NCBI GenBank assembly: GCA_011525625.1
Contig: WYAX01000015.1
Location: forward strand, 248,001-312,000
Length of the DNA stretch: 64,000 bases
Reading direction: 5' to 3'
DNA from: Nitrospira defluvii
GTDB lineage: Bacteria > Nitrospirota > Nitrospiria > Nitrospirales > Nitrospiraceae
Made by a program: the position numbers and the translations under genes. Below the pieces are notes generated by a model, which saw only the letters and a program-made list of their open reading frames with translations, was not told the DNA's origin and did no database searches. Positions 1-8,802 of the stretch are shown in pieces; the first letter of the stretch is position 1; every line of letters begins with the position of its first letter.

Positions 1-1
1 G

Positions 2-1588
2 ATCAGCATCAACACATTGTTGGTCACGGGGACGATTTATCTCTCCGGCGCGGCAAGCTCAGAACTGTATCTCACCTATTTTCTTCTGCTCCTGATCGCG
101 TCGTCGGCACCGTCGCTCAAGCAACTGCTCGGCCTGTCGATGATCATCTGCGGCGGGTATGGCGTACTCGTGTATGAACAGACGATGCAGTCCGGGTCCC
201 TGGCTGTGGGCCATCTGCTCGGGATTCCCGTGTTGTTGATCATGTCGGTGTTTTACGGATTGATGCTTGAAACGGTGACCGCGGAGCGACGCCGCAATCG
301 CCTGTTGCGGGAAGATGTGCAGGAGTTGACACAGTCTGAGCAGGTGTTGGAGGAACGACGGGCACAACTGGAGACGCGCGTGCAGGGGTTGAAGCAGGGG
401 TTGTCTCGCGCGAATCAGGAGATTCGTCAGGGCAAGGTCGAGCGGACGGGGCTGGAACGGCAGTTACGCGAGGCTCAAAAGTTCGAGGCGGTGGGCCGGT
501 TAGCGTCTCGATTGGCACATGAATTTAATCACCTGTTGACGGTGATCGGGAATCAGACCGGCGTCATGGTGTCCCGGTTGAAACCCGGCGATCCCTTGCA
601 TGGACCGGTGGAGGAGATTTTTCGGAGCGGGGAACGGGCGGCGGCGGTGACGGCTCAGCTGTTGGCGCTGCACGTGCACGACACGACCGTTCGGGATACC
701 TTGTCGCTCGGTCAGGCCATCGAGTCGATGCGCGACACGTTTTACGGACTCCTTCCTGGTCGTATCGATGTCCGCGTGCCGGACCCCTCGGTGCCCGTAC
801 TGGTGGAGGTCGGGCACGATCGGTTGGAGTATCTGTTGCTTCATCTGGTGGCCAACGCCCGGGATGCGATGCCGAAGGCTGGTCGGGTGGACATCGCGGT
901 GGAGGTGGTCTCCGGTGAGTTGCTGCCTGTTGAACAGTTGGAAAAGAATCCCCGCAAACGCATGGCTAGGATTTCTGTGAGCGACAGCGGCGGGGGGATG
1001 AATTCGGATGTGCAAGCGCAGATGTTCGAACCGTTTTATTCGACGAAGGAAACCCATGCCGGTCTCGGGCTGACACAGGTCTACGGGATCGTACGGCAAC
1101 ACGGGGGGATGGTTGAGGTGCAGAGTCAGCCGGGACAAGGGACGACTGTCCGGGTCTACCTTCCACTCGTGGAACGCCATGGAGTCGTGCGTGATACGCG
1201 TGTGCTTCGCGAGGCGGTGTCAAAGGGCGCGGAGACGGTGTTGGTGGTGGAGGAGGATGAGATTGCCAGGAAACTGGCCTGGTCGACGCTCCATTCTCAT
1301 CGGTATCACGTACTGGAGGCGGGGTCGGCGGTGGAGGCCTTGCTCGTGGCGCAACAACACAATGGGCCGATTCATCTCACGGTCAGCCATCTGTCGCTGG
1401 CAGAGATCAGCGGGCGCGAGTTGGCGAAGCGTCTGGTGCTTCAACATCCGAAGATGAAAGCGCTGTTCGTCTCAGGGTTTTCCGATGACACGATCGCCAG
1501 CCATCGGGTAAACAAAAAGTATTTTCTGCAGCAACCCTACCGTCAGCACGATCTGGCCGAAAAGGTTCGGGAATTGCTGGATGCATGA
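2..1588 (+). CDS. Hybrid sensor histidine kinase with degenerate receiver (5' partial)
   Basis: The reading frame is open to the left edge, so the true start lies outside the window; residues below are numbered from the TTG at 17. Hydrophobic membrane segments lie near residues 18-50 and 66-84, followed by a long charged coiled coil (about 85-155). A HisKA box holds the phospho-acceptor His168 (LAHEFNH), and the ATPase domain has an N-box at NARDAM (280-285), DSGGGM and GLGLTQVYGIVRQHGG. The last 120 residues have a receiver fold beginning VVEEDE, but the phospho-acceptor Asp is replaced by His458 and the conserved Lys of the KP motif by Gln506. The kinase core looks active; the receiver cannot be phosphorylated conventionally. 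It converges with the rhomboid gene. Signal and partner are unknown. Confidence 0.9.
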   Translation: MSINTLLVTGTIYLSGAASSELYLTYFLLLLIASSAPSLKQLLGLSMIICGGYGVLVYEQTMQSGSLAVGHLLGIPVLLIMSVFYGLMLETVTAERRRNRLLREDVQELTQSEQVLEERRAQLETRVQGLKQGLSRANQEIRQGKVERTGLERQLREAQKFEAVGRLASRLAHEFNHLLTVIGNQTGVMVSRLKPGDPLHGPVEEIFRSGERAAAVTAQLLALHVHDTTVRDTLSLGQAIESMRDTFYGLLPGRIDVRVPDPSVPVLVEVGHDRLEYLLLHLVANARDAMPKAGRVDIAVEVVSGELLPVEQLEKNPRKRMARISVSDSGGGMNSDVQAQMFEPFYSTKETHAGLGLTQVYGIVRQHGGMVEVQSQPGQGTTVRVYLPLVERHGVVRDTRVLREAVSKGAETVLVVEEDEIARKLAWSTLHSHRYHVLEAGSAVEALLVAQQHNGPIHLTVSHLSLAEISGRELAKRLVLQHPKMKALFVSGFSDDTIASHRVNKKYFLQQPYRQHDLAEKVRELLDA

Positions 1589-1603
1589 GCGGTACGACAA
1601 TCG

Positions 1604-2308
1604 CTAGTATCGCCAGGATCTGGCACGTGTGGGCGCAAAGAATCGTACCTCGGGTCGTTTAAAGAAACCGATCAACAGCATCCCCGCGACAAATCCGCCG
1701 ATGTGAGCGAAGAACGCCACTCCGCCTCCCTGGGCCCCGAGGCTGGCCCCTCCGTTCAGTAACTGCATCACGAACCAAAATCCCAAGACAAGGCCGGCCG
1801 GGACGTAGGTCGTTCCCACGACCGGGGCCAACAGCAGCACGCGGGCATGGGGAAACAGCAGCAGATAGGCGCCGAGGACGCCGGAAATCGCCCCGCTGGC
1901 ACCGACCATGGGAACGGTCGAGGTCGGGTCGGTGAGGGCATGACTGAGTGCCGCCAGGATTCCGCAGGTCACATAAAACACGATAAATCTGCCATGTCCC
2001 ATGATGTCCTCGATGTTGTTTCCGAAGACCCAGAGGTAGAGCATATTGCCGATCAGGTGCATCCAGCTGCCGTGCAAAAACATGCTGGTGAGAATGGTGG
2101 CGTACGAAGGAATGGCGACCACCTCCGGGGGGAGCGATGCCTGGCCGAATACCACGGAGGGAATGGCGCCGAATCGATAGACGAACGTTTCGCCGGTCAT
2201 CGGACCCAGGGAGCTTTGGTAGAGAAAGACGAGGGCGCAGGCGACGATGAAGGCGACGGTGACAACGGGTGTCCGTTCGGTCGGGTTATCGTCGCTGAGC
2301 GGCAGCAT
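1604..2308 (-). CDS. Rhomboid family intramembrane serine protease
   Basis: The 234-residue product is a polytopic inner-membrane protease that cuts transmembrane segments of substrates. The family signature is complete: H84-x3-N88 in the second helix, catalytic Ser138 in GASGAISG, and catalytic His202 in AHIGGF of the sixth helix. About six membrane helices are visible, matching the basic bacterial rhomboid core without an extra domain. The gene starts 24 bp after the DHH phosphoesterase gene on the same strand and is probably co-transcribed with it. The substrate cannot be inferred. Confidence 0.93.
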   Translation of the reverse strand: MLPLSDDNPTERTPVVTVAFIVACALVFLYQSSLGPMTGETFVYRFGAIPSVVFGQASLPPEVVAIPSYATILTSMFLHGSWMHLIGNMLYLWVFGNNIEDIMGHGRFIVFYVTCGILAALSHALTDPTSTVPMVGASGAISGVLGAYLLLFPHARVLLLAPVVGTTYVPAGLVLGFWFVMQLLNGGASLGAQGGGVAFFAHIGGFVAGMLLIGFFKRPEVRFFAPTRARSWRY

Positions 2309-2332
2309 CGCGATCTTCCGAAGCGAGGATTG

Positions 2333-3187
2333 TCATGGCGCCGGGCGCGGAAGCCGGGGGTTTGACGGCAGTGACCCATCGGCATGCAACGGAACAGAGA
2401 ATCCAGCGGCGTGTGTATGGCCGCCGCCACCGAAGGATGCGGCGATGGTTCCCACATCGGTCCCATCTTCGCGTGACCGCATGCTGTAGTACCGTCGTCC
2501 GTTTCGGTCGTGCCAGATGAGGCAGAACGGGTGGTCGGCAGACAGCCGCTCGCCGATTTGGCTGGTTAAGGCGGCGCTGTGCACAGCTGGAATGATCGCA
2601 CCCTCGAATTGTACCAGCGTTGCATGGGAGGCCAATTTCGTGACGAGTTCGTTTTCATACCGAAGGATCGCCCGACCTTCCCGTTCGAGTTCCGGTTGCT
2701 CGAAACTGCTCCACAGCGCAAAGTTGAACGGATAGGATGCGAGCGCGGCGCTGATTTCACGGCTGTTCGGGAGGGCCCAGTTCCAGAGATCCTTGTCCTG
2801 AATGTAGCGCAAGAGCCAGGGGGCCGGTTCATCATGTGCCCATTCCCATGCCAGGACTGCTCCGGACTTTTTCAGATCAAAGTAGGCGTAGGGGAGGTCG
2901 GCCAGGGTTTGTTCGGCGGTAATATGATGGTCTAAGACGACCAGGCTGGCAGCGTCTTTGGCCATGGCCTCAAGCGTCGTCCTGGCATAACTGAAGTCCA
3001 CAATAACGACGTGATGTCCGGCCAGGCCGGCCGGCGGGACTTCGCCATGCTTGACGGGGCGATACTCCGCATTGGGATAACGCCGCCAGATTGCCCAGGC
3101 AGCGCCGAACCCATCCGCACATTCTGCGTGATACAGAACAAGAGTGGGGGGAGCGTTCGATAGGCTACGCATGGAGGCTGGACTCAT
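2333..3187 (-). CDS. DHH/DHHA1 family phosphoesterase
   Basis: This 284-residue cytoplasmic protein has the DHH hydrolase motifs: DGFGAA near residue 25, VIVDFSY with Asp64, and DHH at 86-88. The C-terminal DHHA1 substrate-binding motif GGGGHTHAAGF lies at about 253-263. These residues bind two metal ions in family members that hydrolyse nanoRNA, pAp or other phosphodiesters. The N-terminal YHAECADGFGAAW resembles the stand-alone phosphohydrolase branch rather than RecJ, and there is no exonuclease extension. Two ATG starts (3187 and 3172) are possible. The substrate (oligoribonucleotide, pAp or cyclic dinucleotide product) is undetermined. Confidence 0.88.
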   Translation of the reverse strand: MSPASMRSLSNAPPTLVLYHAECADGFGAAWAIWRRYPNAEYRPVKHGEVPPAGLAGHHVVIVDFSYARTTLEAMAKDAASLVVLDHHITAEQTLADLPYAYFDLKKSGAVLAWEWAHDEPAPWLLRYIQDKDLWNWALPNSREISAALASYPFNFALWSSFEQPELEREGRAILRYENELVTKLASHATLVQFEGAIIPAVHSAALTSQIGERLSADHPFCLIWHDRNGRRYYSMRSREDGTDVGTIAASFGGGGHTHAAGFSVPLHADGSLPSNPRLPRPAP

Positions 3188-3283
3188 AAGCGCTGCACCA
3201 TACCATGTCCCCGTAGGGAGACTAAAGGGCTATCACGCTCGAGCGGATGGGTGGCATCGCCGACCGATCCGGCGGGGGCGGCG

Positions 3284-4339
3284 TTATCCCGGCACGGGTA
3301 GTTGGTTGAGATGGTCGATCAACTGGCGGAGGCGTCCGGCGTTGCGGCGATTGAACGAAAACGTCAGGCGTGCCAGATCCTTCAATCCCGGTTCATCCAT
3401 CTCTTCCGGAAGCGACGGTCGCTGTTCGAAGGTCCCTTCCGTCAGCATGTCTTTGAACTGCCGCTGGAGGTCCTCGACCTGCGGGTCGGTGAGTGGGGTC
3501 TTCAACCGAATGACCAGCTGTCGTCCTACGAAGCGGAGTGAGTGATACCGTCGATAAAACGTGCGAATTTCCGTCACGGCGTCTTCCACGTTATCGACGA
3601 TGGTAAAGAGCGAGAGGTCTTCGGGATTGATGAGGCGTCGCTTCAACAGTTGGTCGGTAATAAAGGAATTCCAGTGATTCCAGTAGTCGCAACCAGGAGC
3701 CTGAAGGCAGACGATGGGTTTGGGGTCGCTCTTGCCGGTTTGCACGAGCGTCATGATCTCGAATCCCTCGTCATGTGTCCCGAACCCTCCAGGAAAGAGC
3801 GCGATGGCGTGGGACTCCTTCTGGAACATGAGTTTTCGGGTGAAAAAATATTTGAAGGTGACGAGTTTGGGATCATCGGCGATGACCGCATTGGCGCCCT
3901 GCTCGAAGGGCAGCATGATATTCACGCCGAAACTGTGTTCGCGGCCGGCTCCTTCCTGTGACGCACGCATGATCCCGTCCGCCCCGCCGGTGATGGTCAT
4001 GTAGCCTTCTTCCACCATGCGCCGGGCGAACTGAAAGGCGAGTTGGTAGTTGGGATCGTCGGCGGGGGTACGGGCCGACCCGAAGACGCTGATCTTGAGG
4101 CGTTGCCGGTAGCCCTGAAACACTCTGAAGGCGTGACGCAGCTCTTTCAGGGCCCGGTTGACGATCTTCAGATCCAGGACATCCAGGTTCGATTCGGACA
4201 ACCGGATGACCCCGGCCAGAATTTCCTTCATCAGCGCGGCCTGAATATCGTCGTCAGGGCGATCGAGCAGGGCCGTGATTTGCGTCAGCATTTCATCTTT
4301 GGTCGGAGCTGGTTTGGAACGGGCGGCAGGGGTTTTCAT
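3284..4339 (-). CDS. LOG-family (TIGR00730-like) Rossmann protein
   Basis: The 351-residue protein carries the LOG (lysine-decarboxylase-like) core: SVFGSAR at 84-90, TITGGADGIM near 115-124, and the family hallmark PGGFGTHDE at 183-191. In characterised members this pocket binds a nucleotide monophosphate and releases free cytokinin-like base plus ribose phosphate. An N-terminal helical region of about 80 residues and a C-terminal extension of about 100 residues make it longer than the roughly 190-residue small LOG proteins, so the precise substrate is uncertain. No transmembrane segment or signal peptide is seen. It is separated by about 100 bp from genes on both sides. Confidence 0.85.
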   Translation of the reverse strand: MKTPAARSKPAPTKDEMLTQITALLDRPDDDIQAALMKEILAGVIRLSESNLDVLDLKIVNRALKELRHAFRVFQGYRQRLKISVFGSARTPADDPNYQLAFQFARRMVEEGYMTITGGADGIMRASQEGAGREHSFGVNIMLPFEQGANAVIADDPKLVTFKYFFTRKLMFQKESHAIALFPGGFGTHDEGFEIMTLVQTGKSDPKPIVCLQAPGCDYWNHWNSFITDQLLKRRLINPEDLSLFTIVDNVEDAVTEIRTFYRRYHSLRFVGRQLVIRLKTPLTDPQVEDLQRQFKDMLTEGTFEQRPSLPEEMDEPGLKDLARLTFSFNRRNAGRLRQLIDHLNQLPVPG

Positions 4340-4440
4340 GGATGGTCACCTAAAGCACGGTACACTCCGGACGCGCATCGTCGGAGTAGGAAATCATAAC
4401 AAGCCGGGAAGATGGACGCAAAGCATTCATCGAAGGCGGG

Positions 4441-5217
4441 TTAAGAGAGGTCTGATGCCCGCGGAAGATTCTGCAGCACCCAGGCGCGAATTTTGGATTC
4501 ATCGATAGAAGGGAGCGGCGCGAACTGGATGTCGACCCCCGGATACGTGCCGAGCATTCCTCGCTCTTCATGGAATTCCGGTTCATCACTGCTGTTGAGA
4601 ATGGTGCCGCGCACGGAGAAGCTCAAATCCGCCCCAGGCAGCATAAACGAGAGGATGATCGTGGTTCCGGGAAGCAGCAGGGTACGGCTTTCGATGAAGG
4701 CTCCTACGTGACTGAGCTGGCGGATGGTGGCGGTGTGTTTCGCGCCTTCGCCTTCGCCGTTCGTCACACGAATCGTTGCGGGGAGACAGGTGTCGCACCG
4801 TTTCGGTGCCAGAGCCAGATCTCGCGCCGTCAGAATGCCGACCGGTTGCCCTTGTTTGGTGACGATCAGGAGCGAGGCGCCGGTGGAGGCCATCAGGCTG
4901 GTGGCATCGTCCAGGATCTGATCGCATTCGACGGAGTGGACGGGCTTCGACATGATCGATCGCACTTCCACGTCGTGGGGCTCCAGTCCCTGTGCGACGA
5001 CTTTCTTCACGATGTCGCTCGACGTCATGATGCCGAAAGTGGCCTCACCGTCTTTGATCAGCAGGCAGGGCATGCGCTCCCGTTCCAGGAGCAGGGCGGC
5101 TTCGCTGACAGAGACATCCCCGGGAATCTGCACCACGCCGGGGGTCATCATATGGGCCACCATAGGGGTAGAAAAATGAGTCGGTTTGTCACGGAGCATG
5201 GAGCCGGTCTTGGTCAT
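4441..5217 (-). CDS. CBS-CBS-PilZ domain protein
   Basis: Two CBS repeats (about residues 19-75 and 85-138, each with the MM/IMS..V and GI(M/L)T..D pattern) are followed by a PilZ-like barrel (about 145-250). CBS pairs commonly bind adenosine nucleotides and PilZ domains bind c-di-GMP, so the protein could join energy status with second-messenger signalling. The PilZ motif is noncanonical: the RxxxR arm is not evident and the second motif reads QLSHVG instead of D/NxSxxG, so c-di-GMP binding is doubtful. A CxxC pair (141-144) sits at the domain junction. No output domain is present, so it probably acts through a protein partner. Confidence 0.82.
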   Translation of the reverse strand: MTKTGSMLRDKPTHFSTPMVAHMMTPGVVQIPGDVSVSEAALLLERERMPCLLIKDGEATFGIMTSSDIVKKVVAQGLEPHDVEVRSIMSKPVHSVECDQILDDATSLMASTGASLLIVTKQGQPVGILTARDLALAPKRCDTCLPATIRVTNGEGEGAKHTATIRQLSHVGAFIESRTLLLPGTTIILSFMLPGADLSFSVRGTILNSSDEPEFHEERGMLGTYPGVDIQFAPLPSIDESKIRAWVLQNLPRASDLS

Positions 5218-5285
5218 GATTTAAGCCTGTTTCTCGCCGTGAGAGGGGCTGACATGTCGGCCCGGCGACCTCCACATCGAAAGAA

Positions 5286-5294
5286 AGTATACCA
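5286..5294 (-). promoter_or_regulatory. Extended -10 promoter for the CBS-PilZ gene
   Basis: On the minus strand the sequence TGG-TATACT forms an extended -10 element (TGn plus 5/6 TATAAT match) about 70 bp upstream of the CBS-PilZ start. No good -35 is visible at the usual distance, which is normal for this promoter class. Confidence 0.45.
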
Positions 5295-5328
5295 GATCGA
5301 TTTGCCGGTTCAGCTTGCCCATCTTCCC

Positions 5329-5358
5329 TTGTCAACCAAGCGGTTAGGCGCTTAGACT
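5329..5358 (+). promoter_or_regulatory. Candidate sigma-70 promoter for the DUF692/dus group
   Basis: TTGTCA at 5329-5334 and TAGACT at 5353-5358 are 18 bp apart, giving a start site near 5365 and a very short leader before the ATG at 5379. The match to -10 is only 4/6. Confidence 0.35.
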
Positions 5359-5378
5359 GCACAGAAACTCTAGTCACT

Positions 5379-6893
5379 ATGGTTGCTTCAAAATATGACA
5401 AATGTGATCTGATGGAAAGCGAATTCATACAACGTGCGAAGGCCCTCCCGGCACTAGGTGCGGGGCTGTCGGTCGATGTCTATTCACCCGATGTGCTGCA
5501 GCTCGTTCAGGCCCTCGGAGAGGCGCAATGGCGTCCCGGCTATCTGGAAGTCTTCAAGGCAACGACGTCGGCCATGCGCTGGCTGCGGCGGCAGCTGCCG
5601 GATCTGCCGCTGACCTACCACGGTGAAGGACTGTGGACCACACAGCCCGACTTTCCTCAGAGTCATTCCGGACGGCAAGGGGTGGCGGAGGCCTGTGCGC
5701 AATTGGCCGCCCTGAGGAGTGCGTGGCTCAATCATGAATGTGCCACCAAGCAGATGGCGGGTTACGCATTCGGCACCTATTTGCCGCCGCTCTATACGGA
5801 GTTGTCGGCAACAATGACTGCGGAGAATGTCACCTTCCTGCAGGCGCGGGTCGACGCGCAGGCTCGGCAGGACGCAATCGATCCCGCGCTCGTGCTGCTA
5901 GAGATGCCGCCGCTCACCTATTTCGGTTGTGGCTCTCTCGCAATCCCCCGGTTCTTCCGCCGGGTGACCGAGCGGTCGGCGTGCGGGTTGGTGCTGGATA
6001 TCGGACATCTGTGGACCGTCTACCGGTATACCGGTGCCTGGCGTCGGCGGACGGTGGAATCCTTCGTGGCCGAGTTTCTGGACGAATTTCCCATGGAGCG
6101 GGTGATCGAAATTCACGTCGCCGGGTTGGCAGAGTTCCCGATGAGGGCTGATGGCGGCACGGCGGACGACGTGCGTGAGCGGCCCTATTGGATCGATGCG
6201 CACGGGGCACCCATCCCCGCTCTATTGTTCGAGATGCTGGCCCAGGTCCTCGCGCACCCGCGACTGCGGTCGTTGAAAGGGGTGGCCTTGGAAGTCGATA
6301 CCAAACCGATTGCGACGATTGTCGAAGAGTACGGTCGATTCGTGACGCGGTTTGACAGGACCATCACGGAGGTGCAGCGAATCGGGCATGCGGGATCACT
6401 TCCGTCCCTCCAAATAGAGACGGGTTATGAAATTGATGTGCCGCAGATTCTGACGGCGGATGAGCGTTCGGCATTACAGCATCAGTATCGATCGTATGTT
6501 CACCGAGTCACCGCATGTGATCCCCGGTCGATAGACGGCGAATTGTCCCTGCTGGGCGGCTCGCCCGAGGACCTGAGTCGGTATCGTACGACCTATCTGC
6601 CGCATGAATTGCTGCATTGGGGGGGGGAGTTGCAGGACATGTTTCCGAAGACTTGCGGTTTGCTGGGGGATGCCGGGGTGTCGCTGGAGCAATTTGTTTC
6701 CGCATGGTTCAGTCGGCCCAGACCGGAGCAGGACGACTATGATTTTTTCCTGCTGAAGATCGATCGGTTTGTCGAGTTCGTGGAACAGTGGTGCCCGGCG
6801 GCGGGGCGCTGCGCGAGCGAGGAGGCGCGGGAGTTACGAGATGCCTATCGTGCAGCGAATGAGCCGATCGGGTCGGTCGAGGAGCGCGTATGA
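5379..6893 (+). CDS. DUF692/MNIO-type multinuclear non-heme iron oxidase with extra C-terminal domain
   Basis: Residues 25-310 match the DUF692 (UPF0276, MbnB/TglH-like) TIM barrel. The metal-ligand positions are all recognisable: His81 in YHGEG, the His119-Glu120 pair, Glu175, Asp207 in LDIGH (usually LDxNN), His246 in IHVAG, Asp273-x-His275 in DAHGAP and Glu305-x-Asp307. Known members bind two or three irons and modify cysteines of ribosomal peptides, normally with a partner protein and a short precursor encoded nearby. Neither is obvious here. About 190 further residues (315-504) form a second region I do not recognise. The 3' end overlaps dus by 4 bp (ATGA). No strong ribosome site marks the start; Met12 at 5412 is an alternative. 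Confidence 0.78.
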   Translation: MVASKYDKCDLMESEFIQRAKALPALGAGLSVDVYSPDVLQLVQALGEAQWRPGYLEVFKATTSAMRWLRRQLPDLPLTYHGEGLWTTQPDFPQSHSGRQGVAEACAQLAALRSAWLNHECATKQMAGYAFGTYLPPLYTELSATMTAENVTFLQARVDAQARQDAIDPALVLLEMPPLTYFGCGSLAIPRFFRRVTERSACGLVLDIGHLWTVYRYTGAWRRRTVESFVAEFLDEFPMERVIEIHVAGLAEFPMRADGGTADDVRERPYWIDAHGAPIPALLFEMLAQVLAHPRLRSLKGVALEVDTKPIATIVEEYGRFVTRFDRTITEVQRIGHAGSLPSLQIETGYEIDVPQILTADERSALQHQYRSYVHRVTACDPRSIDGELSLLGGSPEDLSRYRTTYLPHELLHWGGELQDMFPKTCGLLGDAGVSLEQFVSAWFSRPRPEQDDYDFFLLKIDRFVEFVEQWCPAAGRCASEEARELRDAYRAANEPIGSVEERV

Positions 6894-8071
6894 ATTTCTG
6901 GAAAACCCTGCCGCAGCCGATTCTTGGTTTGGCCCCGATGGACGGGGTGACCGATGCGGCCTTCCGGCGTGTGGTCGCGACCGAGGGGCGCCCCGACATC
7001 ACCTTCACCGAGTTCACCAACGTCAACGAGATCTGCCGCGGGCCGGATCATTTGCTGTCGTCGCTCATCTACAGCGACATGGAGCGGCCCATTGTGGCGC
7101 AGCTCTATGGCAAGGATCCGGAGCAGTTCTATCGCGCGGCGCAGGTAGTCTGCGAGCTGGGGTTCGACGGGCTCGACATCAATATGGGCTGCCCGTCCAA
7201 GAGTGTCGCTGCCTCCGGTTCCGGGGCGGCGTTGATCAAGACGCCGGAGTTAGCCCATGCCATTCTGCGGGCCGCCCGACAGGGCTTGGAGGATTGGGCC
7301 GGTGGGCAATCCATTCATACATTAGGGTTTAAGCCGTCTCGGATTGAATTCATTCATGAGCTGAACCATCGTCGTTCCGGCGCTCCGGTCGTACCGCGCC
7401 GGCTCTTGCCGCTGTCCATCAAGACCAGACTCGGGTTCGATTGCGTGGTCGTGGAGCGATGGGTGGAACATTTGCTGGAGGCGTGTCCCGCAGCCATCAC
7501 GGTGCATGGTCGTACCTTGCAGCAGATGTATCGCGGGGCCGCCGACTGGTCGGCCATTGCCGAGGCGGCAAAGCTGGCTCACGGCACGGAGACGTTGATC
7601 TTAGGCAACGGCGATCTCACGACCCTGGTCGATGCAGTCCGCCGTATGACGGAGAGTGGGGTCCAGGGTGTCTTGGTCGGACGTGGGACACTCGGCTCCC
7701 CATGGTTTTTCCGCGAAAAGGAGCGAGCGCGCCGGGCCTTTCAGGAGCAGCAGGATCTCACCTCGCTTCCCGCCACCGTCTGGGAGCCGCCCGTGTCGTT
7801 GCACCATCGCATGCGGATCATGGTGGACCATGCACGGCAGTATGAAGCCATTGCCGGCGTGGAGCGCTTTCGCAGTCTTCGCAAACATCTCGGGTGGTAT
7901 TGCAAAGGGTTTCCCCATGCGGCGGCCATGCGCGCGAAAATGTTCGGGGTGTCGACCGTGCAGGATGTGGAACGCATTGTTGCCGAGTTTTGCCAGGTCT
8001 CGTTGTCGGAAGATGCGGCCTCGTCCGATTCCCTACCTGCCGTTCATCTGCCTTTTCCCTGCGCGTCTTGA
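6890..8071 (+). CDS. tRNA-dihydrouridine synthase
   Basis: The 393-residue flavoenzyme reduces specific uridines of tRNA to dihydrouridine using FMN. Diagnostic sequence includes LAPMDGVTD near the N-terminus, GFDGLDINMGCPSKSV with catalytic Cys101, the FMN-binding ITVHGRT, and LGNGDL followed by VGRGTLGSPWFF. It is longer than the usual 320-350 residues because of an insertion around residues 145-170. Translation is probably coupled to the upstream iron oxidase through the overlapping ATGA. The subfamily, and so the exact uridine position, cannot be assigned from sequence alone. Confidence 0.92.
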   Translation: MNFWKTLPQPILGLAPMDGVTDAAFRRVVATEGRPDITFTEFTNVNEICRGPDHLLSSLIYSDMERPIVAQLYGKDPEQFYRAAQVVCELGFDGLDINMGCPSKSVAASGSGAALIKTPELAHAILRAARQGLEDWAGGQSIHTLGFKPSRIEFIHELNHRRSGAPVVPRRLLPLSIKTRLGFDCVVVERWVEHLLEACPAAITVHGRTLQQMYRGAADWSAIAEAAKLAHGTETLILGNGDLTTLVDAVRRMTESGVQGVLVGRGTLGSPWFFREKERARRAFQEQQDLTSLPATVWEPPVSLHHRMRIMVDHARQYEAIAGVERFRSLRKHLGWYCKGFPHAAAMRAKMFGVSTVQDVERIVAEFCQVSLSEDAASSDSLPAVHLPFPCAS

Positions 8072-8074
8072 TCC

Positions 8075-8707
8075 ATGCGATTGATTCTGGCCTCTACGTC
8101 TCCACGCCGGCGTGAACTTTTGACCTTATTGGGCATACCCTTCGAGGCCGTCGTCCCGCTGTTTATCGAGGACGTGACGTCGGCTGTGCCTGCCGAGCAG
8201 CAGGCGATGACGTTTGCGATCGGCAAGGCCCGCTCCTGTCTCCCGAGCTGTCACGACGCACTCAGTCTCGGAAGCGACACCTTAATCAGCCTTGAGCAGG
8301 AGGTGATGGGAAAGCCCGTTGATTTGATCGATGCAGAAGCCATGCTCCGGCGCCTGGCCGGCCGGACGCACAGGATCGTGACCGCCGTCGCGCTGGTTGG
8401 GCCTGAGCCGACAGCTTGCGAGGTCCGGCTCGCGACTGTGTTGGTCGCGATGAAGCCTCTGGAGGAAGCCGCGCTGGCTGCGTATCTGCGTACGGGTGAT
8501 AGCTTGGGGAAGGCCGGGGCCTACTCCATCCAAGGAGGCGGGGCGACGCTGATCGAGCGGATTGAGGGGGACTACACCGCGGCCGTTGGGTTACCACTGC
8601 GGTTGGTCGCTGAGTTATTGCATCTGCGCGGCATGCCCTGTCCCGTCGATATTGAACAGCTTTACGCCCGCAAGCCCTACCCCAACTGGAATCGGTTCGG
8701 TTCGTAG
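8075..8707 (+). CDS. maf: Maf family nucleoside triphosphate pyrophosphatase
   Basis: The 210-residue protein begins LILASTSPRRRELL, the Maf SxRRxxLL signature, and has the catalytic loop LGSDTLI with Asp68 followed by GKP and RLAGRTH. Maf proteins hydrolyse non-canonical or excess nucleoside triphosphates to the monophosphate and are linked to septum control. The gene starts 3 bp after the dus stop and is likely the third gene of that operon. Confidence 0.9.
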   Translation: MRLILASTSPRRRELLTLLGIPFEAVVPLFIEDVTSAVPAEQQAMTFAIGKARSCLPSCHDALSLGSDTLISLEQEVMGKPVDLIDAEAMLRRLAGRTHRIVTAVALVGPEPTACEVRLATVLVAMKPLEEAALAAYLRTGDSLGKAGAYSIQGGGATLIERIEGDYTAAVGLPLRLVAELLHLRGMPCPVDIEQLYARKPYPNWNRFGS

Positions 8708-8737
8708 TGGCATGTCCGTCTGCCGAACGGTCTGAGA

Positions 8738-8767
8738 TTGAAAAGGCCGTCTCAATCCTTTTACAAT
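8738..8767 (+). promoter_or_regulatory. Sigma-70 promoter
   Basis: TTGAAA (8738-8743) and TACAAT (8762-8767) are separated by 18 bp and lie 35 bp upstream of the ATG at 8803. Both boxes match consensus at 5 of 6 positions. Confidence 0.6.
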
Positions 8768-8802
8768 GCGCCCTTGTTCAGAGACGTGTCAGGGAGGTAG
8801 GC

